From positions 1-29,498 of the forward strand of contig JOBE01000069.1 in assembly GCA_000717735.1 (NCBI GenBank): a stretch of 29,498 nt of DNA, written 5' to 3'. The DNA comes from Streptomyces griseoluteus. GTDB lineage: Bacteria > Actinomycetota > Actinomycetes > Streptomycetales > Streptomycetaceae. A program made the translations under genes and the position numbers. The notes beneath the pieces are model-generated. The model saw nothing but the letters and a program-made list of their open reading frames with translations. It did no database searches and was not told the DNA's origin. This document shows, piece after piece, positions 23,840 through 29,498 of the stretch; positions within the stretch are counted from its first letter, which is position 1; the number at the start of each line of letters is the position of its first letter.

Positions 23840-24753
23840 GCCCCCGCGCCGTAGGCGGCCCACCGTACGAGCCCGAATCCCGCTCCCTCCCTGCGCACTT
23901 CGGCGGCCCCGGCCCCGCCGAAGTGCGCCGGCACGACCAGCTCCCTTTCGTCCGCGGCCCGTTCGAGGACCCGGCGGCGGGTCGCCGCCGCCCGCACCGG
24001 ATCCAGGCAGAAGCAGCTGTTGCACGACGGGTCGAGGATCTGTACGGGGCTGTGCAGGAGGTCTCCGACGAAGACCGCCCGGTCTCCCCCGGACGCGAGC
24101 CGCAGCACGGCCGAGCCGGGCGTGTGACCGGGTGCGGACTCCAGCGTGAGGTGCTCGTCGATCCGGTGGGTCCCGTCCCACAGCAGGATCCGCCCCGCGC
24201 GGTGGACGGGCGCGACGCTGTCCTCGTAGACCAGCCGGTCGTCCTCCTGGACGCCGTTGCCGTACGCGTTCTCCGGGCCGAAGTGGAAGTCGTCGGCGGC
24301 CGGAAGCAGGTACTGGGCGTTCGGGAACGTCGGCACCCACTCCCCGTCGGCGTCGCGGGTGTTCCAGCCGACGTGGTCGGCGTGCAGATGCGTGTTGACG
24401 ACGATGTCGACGTCCTCGGGCCGGATGCCCGCCCGCTCCAGGCGGCCCGGGAAGTCGCCCTGCCGCCGGTGGAAGTGCGGCGAGTGGGGCCGCTCGCGCC
24501 CGTCGCCCGCTCCCGTGTCGATCAGGACGGTCCGTCCCCCGCTGCGCAGGACCCAGCTCTGCAGCGCCATGACCGCGCTGCCGCCGTCCGGCGCCCAGTG
24601 GTCCGGCGCGAGCCAGTCCTCGTTCTCCTTCCACACCTCGGCGCCGGCGCCCGGAACGAGGCCGCGCGCGGGACCGAACGGCCCCTGCCACTCGACGATC
24701 CGGGTGATCTCGACGTCCCCCAGGACGATGCTCTGCGTGCTCTCGTTCGTCAT
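23818..24753 (-). CDS. Metallo-beta-lactamase-fold hydrolase
   Basis: This 311-aa protein uses the ATG at 24753 (MTNESTQSIVLGDVEI). The metal motif THLHADHVGW (HxHxDH at 122-127) is intact. Later ligands are in LESAPGHTPGSAVLRL, in FVGDLLHSPVQ and in VPAHFGG. An unusual Cys cluster, DPSCNSCFCLDP, lies near residue 240. The layout is that of the N-acyl-homoserine-lactonase-like or general MBL group of two-metal hydrolases, cytoplasmic. The substrate cannot be named. It is divergent from an AraC-type regulator gene, which may control it. Confidence 0.85.
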   Translation of the reverse strand: MTNESTQSIVLGDVEITRIVEWQGPFGPARGLVPGAGAEVWKENEDWLAPDHWAPDGGSAVMALQSWVLRSGGRTVLIDTGAGDGRERPHSPHFHRRQGDFPGRLERAGIRPEDVDIVVNTHLHADHVGWNTRDADGEWVPTFPNAQYLLPAADDFHFGPENAYGNGVQEDDRLVYEDSVAPVHRAGRILLWDGTHRIDEHLTLESAPGHTPGSAVLRLASGGDRAVFVGDLLHSPVQILDPSCNSCFCLDPVRAAATRRRVLERAADERELVVPAHFGGAGAAEVRREGAGFGLVRWAAYGAGAQAPTEA

Positions 24754-24784
24754 GGGGCCGAGCCTAGGGAGGGAGGGGTGAGCT

Positions 24785-24825
24785 TCTCGATGCCCGTACG
24801 ACTCCTCTCGATACGCGTACGGCTC
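24785..24825. promoter_or_regulatory. 21-bp-spaced direct repeat, candidate AraC-type operator
   Basis: Two 20-bp copies (tctcgatgcccgtacgactc at 24785-24804 and tctcgatacgcgtacggctc at 24806-24825) match at 17 of 20 positions, 21 bp apart. This is the half-site geometry of many AraC-family operators. It lies in the 106-nt gap between the divergent hydrolase and AraC genes. Confidence 0.6.
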
Positions 24826-24859
24826 ATCCCTGACCATCCGTCAGCGCTACGCTTCCGGC

Positions 24860-25810
24860 ATGGACGTGGTGAGCGACGCGATCTCGGCCGTCCGCGTCGG
24901 ACGGCCCTCCTCCGACCGGGTGCGCGTCGGCGGCAGCTGGTGCGCGCGGCTCGATCCGTACGACGGCGCCGGGTTCCACATCGTCCTGAAGGGCGACTGC
25001 TGGCTGCTGCCCGACGGCGGCGACCCGGTGGCCCTGGGCGCGGGGGACGCGGTGCTGCTGCCGCACGGCACCGGGCACGTCATCGCCGACTCGCCCGCCG
25101 ACGCGGCGACGGTCGGGCGGGCCGTGTCGTTCACCCGGTGGACCGACGGGACCCTGCCGCGCCCGGCCCTGCCCGTCTCCCGCGAGCACGAGAGCGAGGT
25201 GGAGATGCTCTGCGGCAAGTACCGGCTCGACCACAGCCGCGCGCATCCGCTCCTGGCGGAGCTCCCGTCACTCGTCCACCTCCCGCACCGTGGAGGCGGC
25301 CACCCCGAACTGCGGGCCGCCATCGGCCTGCTCAGCGGCGAGCTGGACGAACGGCGGCCCGGGTCGTCCATCGCGCTGCCCAGCCTGCTCGACCTGCTGC
25401 TCGTCTACATGATCCGCTCCTGGATGGCCGAGGCCACCGCCGGAGCCTGGCCGGCGGTCCTGGGGGACCCGGTGACCGCCGCCGCGCTGCGCGCGCTGCA
25501 CTCCGACCCGGCCGCCCCGTGGACCGTCGACCGGCTCGCCGCGGAGGCGGGCGTCTCCCGGCCCACCCTGGCCCGCCGCTTCACCGTCCTCGTCGGCCGG
25601 CCTCCGATGGCGTACCTGACGTGGTGGCGGCTGACCCGCGCCGCCGCCCTGCTCCGGGACACCCCGGATCCGCTGGCCACGGTCGCCCGCCACGTCGGCT
25701 ACGCCACGCCGTACGCCCTCTCGCACGCCTTCCGCCGCGAGTTCGGCACCACGCCCGGCCAGTACCGCACGGCGGCGGCCGGTCGCGGGGCCGGTGTCAT
25801 CGCCTCCTGA
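24860..25810 (+). CDS. AraC-family transcriptional regulator with cupin domain
   Basis: This 316-aa protein has an N-terminal cupin sensor domain (about 20-190, GFHIVLKGDCWLLPDGGDPVALGAGDAVLLPHGTGH) of the Cupin_6/AraC_binding type. The C-terminal AraC double helix-turn-helix (about 215-312) has WTVDRLAAEAGVSRPTLARRFTVLVG as HTH1 and PLATVARHVGYATPYALSHAFRREFGTTPGQYR as HTH2. The ligand is unknown. The divergent metallo-hydrolase is the most likely target, and the 21-bp direct repeat between them is a plausible operator. The 3' end overlaps the convergent beta-helix gene by 14 nt. Confidence 0.92.
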   Translation: MDVVSDAISAVRVGRPSSDRVRVGGSWCARLDPYDGAGFHIVLKGDCWLLPDGGDPVALGAGDAVLLPHGTGHVIADSPADAATVGRAVSFTRWTDGTLPRPALPVSREHESEVEMLCGKYRLDHSRAHPLLAELPSLVHLPHRGGGHPELRAAIGLLSGELDERRPGSSIALPSLLDLLLVYMIRSWMAEATAGAWPAVLGDPVTAAALRALHSDPAAPWTVDRLAAEAGVSRPTLARRFTVLVGRPPMAYLTWWRLTRAAALLRDTPDPLATVARHVGYATPYALSHAFRREFGTTPGQYRTAAAGRGAGVIAS

Positions 25811-27476
25811 GCGCCCGCTGTGCCTCGTACAGGTTCCGCGGGCGCACCGAGCCCGGGCTTCCGTACGCCTCCACGCGCGCGTGAAGGTCGCCCGTGAAGT
25901 CCGGGACGTCGGTCTGGTCGAACTCGCGGACCTCGCTGATGCCGACCGTCGCGCTGTACGGGGCGATGGTGTCGATCTTCACCAGGCCGGCCCTGCCGTT
26001 GGTCACCGTCACGTTCCAGTGGGCGAACCGGGCCCCGTAGAGCGGGCCCGCCGAGGCGTCGCCGCCGTGCCGGCCGTTGTTCTCGACGGTGATCTCGGTC
26101 CGTACGTTGGCGAAGGGCATGCCCCGGTGGGTGTCGAAGGTGCCCATCTCCATCACCCCGCGCGACCAGACGTTGTGGCTGGACAGGCCCTCGACGTTGA
26201 TGCCGTGGAGCTGGGTTCCGGCCGGGGCGGGGACGGTGCGGGCGGCGATGTGGAAGTCCTCGACCAGGTTGTCGTGCGCGCCCTCCCGGCAGTAGTACGG
26301 GTGGTGGGAGCCGCGACCCTCCACTCGGGTGCGGCGCAGGGTGCAGGCGGAGGCGGCGACGAGCCCGAAGCCGTTGTCGACGTGCCGGACGACCACGTCC
26401 TCGGCCCAGCAGTCGTAGGCGCACTGGAAGGTGACGCCGTTGTGGCCCTCGTCGAGGAGGTGCGGGGCCTGCGGGGTCTCCACCGCCTCCAGGGTCAGGC
26501 CGACCACCCCCGAGCCGGTGAGCGGCTCGGCCCCGGAGACGAGTCGGGGGTCCCACTCGGGGCGCGCGTCGAGCGGCAGCGGCCGTTCGAGGGTCACCGT
26601 CCGACCGCGCACGGCGGTGATCCGTACGGACCACTCGTAGGGGACGTAGCTGGTCAGCTTCGTCCTCTCGGCCCAGGTGTACGCCTCCGGGCCCGGCCCG
26701 CCGCCCGCCATGTGCTGCAGGAGGGTGTGGGCGGGGTCGTCGGCGAGGCGGAGGAGGACCAGCTGTCCGCGCCGGAGGGCCGACGGGTCCTCGACGGTGA
26801 CCGTGCGGTCGCCGCGGCGGGCCGGACGGACGGCGGTGAGGGTGGTCCACTCGTCGCGCCGGTTGCCGGTCCAGCCCTCGAAGGGCCAGGCCCGGTCCCG
26901 TATCGCGGCGACGAGGGAGGCGTGCCGGGCGTGCGGGGAGAGCCAGATCAGACCGCCGGCCCAGGACCAGGAGGACTTGTCGCCGCCGTAGCGGGAGCCG
27001 TACGGGCCGATCAGTTCGGTGAGGTTCCGGGTGGCGATCAGGGTCGTACGGCCGGAGCCCGCGCCCCGCAGGACGACCCCGCTGTGGCCGATCCGGAGGT
27101 AGTCGTCGATCCGGTACGTGCCGGGCGGGAGGAGGACGGTGCCGCCGCCCCGCTCCCCCGCCTCGGTGAGGGCGCGGTTGATCGCGGGTGCCGAGTCGGC
27201 CGAGCCGTCGGGGGTGGCCCCGTAGGCGACGGCGTCGGCCACGACCGGCGGGCGGGGTGAGCGGCGGGCACCGCCGTGGGCGCCGGCCCGGCCCACGTAG
27301 GGGATCTGCGGGTGGGTGTAGGGGGCGGTCTCGAACTCGCGCCAGAGTGCGGCGGAGCGGGTGGGTGGTCCGGCGGCGCGGGTGGGTGGGGTGAGCCCCG
27401 TCGCACCGAGTCCCGCCGTCGTGGCTCCCGCGACTGCCACCGCGCCGCCGACGAACTGCCTTCTGCTGAGTGCCAC
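25797..27476 (-). CDS. Tat-exported right-handed beta-helix protein (pectate-lyase-like fold)
   Basis: This 559-aa product uses the GTG at 27476, giving a Tat signal LSRRQFVGGAVAVAGATTAGL. AAGG lies about 10 nt upstream. An ATG at 27533 would add 19 residues but would put the palindrome 27499-27511 inside the gene. Residues about 95-170 have the pectate-lyase_3 start (ADAVAYGATPDGSADSAPAINRALTEAGERGGGTVLLPPGTYRI). The later region (about 330-540) has beta-helix patterns with Asn/His-rich turns (HNGVTFQCAYDCWAEDVVVRHVDNGFGLVAASACTL, HDNLVEDFHIAA). It acts outside the cell on a polysaccharide, probably as lyase or glycosidase. Substrate and catalytic residues are not clear. Confidence 0.82.
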   Translation of the reverse strand: MALSRRQFVGGAVAVAGATTAGLGATGLTPPTRAAGPPTRSAALWREFETAPYTHPQIPYVGRAGAHGGARRSPRPPVVADAVAYGATPDGSADSAPAINRALTEAGERGGGTVLLPPGTYRIDDYLRIGHSGVVLRGAGSGRTTLIATRNLTELIGPYGSRYGGDKSSWSWAGGLIWLSPHARHASLVAAIRDRAWPFEGWTGNRRDEWTTLTAVRPARRGDRTVTVEDPSALRRGQLVLLRLADDPAHTLLQHMAGGGPGPEAYTWAERTKLTSYVPYEWSVRITAVRGRTVTLERPLPLDARPEWDPRLVSGAEPLTGSGVVGLTLEAVETPQAPHLLDEGHNGVTFQCAYDCWAEDVVVRHVDNGFGLVAASACTLRRTRVEGRGSHHPYYCREGAHDNLVEDFHIAARTVPAPAGTQLHGINVEGLSSHNVWSRGVMEMGTFDTHRGMPFANVRTEITVENNGRHGGDASAGPLYGARFAHWNVTVTNGRAGLVKIDTIAPYSATVGISEVREFDQTDVPDFTGDLHARVEAYGSPGSVRPRNLYEAQRALRRR

Positions 27477-27498
27477 GCCCCTGAACCTTTCATGTATA

Positions 27499-27511
27499 TG
27501 AACGGCGTTCA
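27499..27511. promoter_or_regulatory. TetR-like palindrome upstream of the beta-helix gene
   Basis: TGAACGGCGTTCA is a perfect 13-bp palindrome around a central base, the form used by many TetR-family operators. It lies 23 nt upstream of the GTG start chosen here. No TetR gene is in the window. Confidence 0.5.
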
Positions 27512-27588
27512 GATTTGTGCTGGGCGTGAGCATGGCACCGCCCAGCCCTTGCGGGAAGGGGGCGGTAGAGGGAGGTTTCCGCGCGTGG

Positions 27589-28089
27589 TTAGCGCGTCGG
27601 CTTCTGGGTCAGATTCTTGAACGCGTCGAGGTTCCGGGTCGACTCGCCGCGCGAGACCCGCCACTCGTACTCGCGCCGGATCGCCGACGCGAACCCCAGC
27701 TCCAGGAGCGTGTTGAAGTCGCCGTCCGCCGCTTCCAGGACCGAGCCGAGCAGCCGGTCCAGCTCCTCGGGCGTGACGGAGGCGAGCGGCAGCTTGCCCG
27801 CGAGGTAGACGTCACCGAGGCCGTCGACCGCGTAACTCACCCCGTACAGCTTGAGGTTGCGTTCGAGCAGCCAGCGGTGGACGCCCGCCTCGTTCTCGTC
27901 CGGGTGCCGGATGACGAAGGCGTTGAGCGAGAGCGAGTGGCGTCCGACGCGCAGCGACAGCGTCGTGAAGAGCTTCCGCGTGCCGGGAAGTTTGACCACG
28001 TAGGAGCCCGGTTCGGGGGACTCCCACTCCAGTTCCGCGTCCTTGAAGGTGTCCTCGACGACCCGCCGGACGTCCTCGCTCTCAGCCAT
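27589..28089 (-). CDS. YbjN-domain protein
   Basis: This 166-aa protein uses the ATG giving [15 protein letters not shown]. The YbjN domain covers about 5-140 ([50 protein letters not shown], then [33 protein letters not shown]). The fold resembles a type III secretion chaperone. Actinobacterial members are cytoplasmic with unknown function. Its start overlaps the mshA stop by 8 nt, so translation is likely coupled to mycothiol synthesis gene mshA. The pairing is common in actinobacteria as far as I recall, but a functional link is not shown. Confidence 0.85.
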   Translation of the reverse strand: MAESEDVRRVVEDTFKDAELEWESPEPGSYVVKLPGTRKLFTTLSLRVGRHSLSLNAFVIRHPDENEAGVHRWLLERNLKLYGVSYAVDGLGDVYLAGKLPLASVTPEELDRLLGSVLEAADGDFNTLLELGFASAIRREYEWRVSRGESTRNLDAFKNLTQKPTR

Positions 28090-29449
28090 GGTGGGAGCGT
28101 ACGCGACGGCGGTTCTCGCGCAGCCGATGGTCGTGCATGGCGGCCGTGTACACGTCCGCCGTGCCCGAGGCCGCCGTGTCCCAGCCGAAGGAACCGGCGT
28201 GCTGGGCCGCCGCCTCGCCCATCCGGGCCGACAGGGACGGGTCCGCAACGAACCGGCCGAGCGCGCGGGCGTAGTCCGCCGGGTCGTGACCCTGCACGAG
28301 GAAGCCGGTCACGTCGTCCCGCACGGCGACGGGCAGGCCGCCGACCGCCGCCGCGACGACCGGGGTGCCGGCCGCCTGCGCCTCGATGGCGACCAGGCCG
28401 AAGGACTCGCTGTACGAGGGCATGACGAGGACGCTCGCCGCACGGAACCAGTCGGCGAGCCTGTCCTGGCCCACCGGCGGGTGGAAGCGCACCACGTCCG
28501 CGATGCCGAGCCGCGCGGCCAGCTTCTGCAGCCCCTCCGGCTTGGCGAGACCGCTGCCGCTCGGGCCGCCGACCACCGGAACGATCATGCGCGAGCGCAG
28601 CGACGGGTCCCGGTCGAGGAGCACCGCGGCGGCCTTCAGCAGGACGTCGGGGGCCTTCAGCGGCTGTATGCGGCCCGCGAAGACCGGGATGAAGGCGTCC
28701 TGCGGCAGCCCGAGCCGGGCGCGGGCCGCGGCGCGGCCGTCGGCGGGGCGGAAGTGGTCGAGGTTGACGCCGGGGTGGACGACCGCGATCTTGCCGGGGT
28801 CGGCCTCGTAGAAACGGGCGAGCTCGTCGGCCTCCTCGGCCGTGTTCGCGATCAGGCGGTCGGCCGCGGACACGATCTGCGTCTCGCCGATCACCCGGGC
28901 CGCGGGCTCGGGCGTGTCGCCGTCGGCGAGCGCCGCGTTCTTGACCTTCGCCATGGTGTGCATGGCGTGGACGAGCGGGACGCCCCAGCGCTCGGCGGCG
29001 AGCCAGCCGACGTGCCCGGAGAGCCAGTAGTGGGAGTGGACGAGGTCGTAGTGGCCCGGGCGGTGACCGGCCCACGCCTGCATCACGCCGTGCGTGAAGG
29101 CGCACAGCTGGGCCGGCAGCTCCTCCTTGGCCAGGCCCTCGTACGGGCCCGCGTCGACGTGGCGCACGAGGACACCGGGGGTGAGCTCCACGACCGGGGG
29201 GAGGCCGCCGGTGGTGGCCCGGGTGAAGATCTCCACCTCGATGTCGATGGCGGCGAGACGTTTCGCCAGCTCGACGATGTAGACGTTCATGCCGCCCGCG
29301 TCGCCCGTGCCCGGCTGGTGCAGCGGGGAGGTGTGGACGCTGAGCATGGCCACGCGGCGCGGGCTGCGGTTCCGGCCGGGGAGCCGGAGCCGGGATGGTG
29401 CCGGGTGCCGGTGCCGGGTTCCGGCGAACCGGGACACGTACTGGCTCAC
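28082..29449 (-). CDS. mshA: D-inositol-3-phosphate glycosyltransferase MshA
   Basis: This 455-aa GT4-family enzyme makes the first step of mycothiol: transfer of GlcNAc from UDP-GlcNAc to 1L-myo-inositol-1-phosphate, in the cytoplasm. The N-terminal Rossmann domain has [31 protein letters not shown] (phosphate loop GDAGGMNVY), [13 protein letters not shown] and [12 protein letters not shown], and the C-terminal domain has [15 protein letters not shown], a nucleotide-binding [23 protein letters not shown] (Glu of E-x7-E) and GGLPVAV. A GTG start with AAGGA 8 nt upstream is used. The N-terminal 34 residues are a variable extension. The mshA/ybjN overlap is 8 nt. Confidence 0.94.
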   Translation of the reverse strand: MSQYVSRFAGTRHRHPAPSRLRLPGRNRSPRRVAMLSVHTSPLHQPGTGDAGGMNVYIVELAKRLAAIDIEVEIFTRATTGGLPPVVELTPGVLVRHVDAGPYEGLAKEELPAQLCAFTHGVMQAWAGHRPGHYDLVHSHYWLSGHVGWLAAERWGVPLVHAMHTMAKVKNAALADGDTPEPAARVIGETQIVSAADRLIANTAEEADELARFYEADPGKIAVVHPGVNLDHFRPADGRAAARARLGLPQDAFIPVFAGRIQPLKAPDVLLKAAAVLLDRDPSLRSRMIVPVVGGPSGSGLAKPEGLQKLAARLGIADVVRFHPPVGQDRLADWFRAASVLVMPSYSESFGLVAIEAQAAGTPVVAAAVGGLPVAVRDDVTGFLVQGHDPADYARALGRFVADPSLSARMGEAAAQHAGSFGWDTAASGTADVYTAAMHDHRLRENRRRVRSHHG

Positions 29450-29498
29450 GTCGGCGGTCCTTCCGCTCGGGGGCCTGAATGGCTGAGCTGGGGGGGGC

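Overview
The window is high-GC actinobacterial DNA, almost certainly a Streptomyces chromosome. The evidence is the strong G/C third-position bias, frequent GTG starts, ATGA-type gene overlaps, long GC-rich hairpins between convergent genes, and the gene set: msiK, rlmB-cysS-ispF-ispD, carD, phoP-phoR / phoU, gpmA and the mycothiol gene mshA. The right three quarters read as a conserved core segment. The left fifth (about 1-6700) looks accessory.

Left part (1-6784). A STAS-domain anti-sigma-factor antagonist is followed by a tiny membrane protein in ATGA overlap. Next is a DCC-family (DUF393) thioredoxin-like protein, convergent with an overlapping gene pair encoding an HTTM (vitamin-K-carboxylase-like) membrane protein and a DUF5819 protein. 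Upstream on the same strand lies a secreted ice-binding-like (DUF3494) protein whose C-terminal part is 34 tandem copies of a 15-bp unit encoding G-D-A-A/T-T. Then come the decayed remains of a tyrosine integrase and a tRNA-Thr(UGU) gene. This is the picture of an old integrative element at a tRNA gene. Whether the accessory genes were its cargo is inference.

Middle part (6785-20520). msiK, the shared ATPase of sugar ABC importers, is preceded by a DasR-like palindrome. It is followed by a small secreted protein, a nucleotidyltransferase, a DoxX membrane protein, and the minus-strand genes rlmB, cysS, ispF and ispD (rRNA modification, Cys-tRNA charging, MEP isoprenoid pathway), with carD upstream. 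A lipoprotein gene and the phosphate regulon genes follow: phoP and phoR overlap and are divergent from phoU. Between them lie two pairs of PhoP-type direct repeats at exactly 22-bp spacing. The 3' end of phoP is duplicated just downstream of the gene. After phoU is a 51-residue protein with eight Cys in its last 25 residues.

Right part (20520-29498). A GNAT acetyltransferase, a small secreted protein, gpmA (glycolysis), an MFS exporter with an Asp-rich EF-hand-like tail, a metallo-beta-lactamase-fold hydrolase divergent from an AraC-type regulator with a 21-bp-spaced direct repeat between them, a Tat-exported beta-helix (pectate-lyase-like) protein with a 13-bp TetR-like palindrome in its promoter region, a YbjN protein, and mshA. 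Several convergent pairs overlap or abut at their 3' ends (MFS/MBL, AraC/beta-helix, DCC/HTTM).

No CRISPR array, insertion sequence or rRNA was seen. The most unusual items are the GDAAT minisatellite on an ice-binding-like protein, the DUF5819-HTTM-DCC module, the Cys-rich miniprotein beside phoU, the duplicated phoP 3' end, and the candidate operators (DasR-, PhoP-, AraC- and TetR-like).
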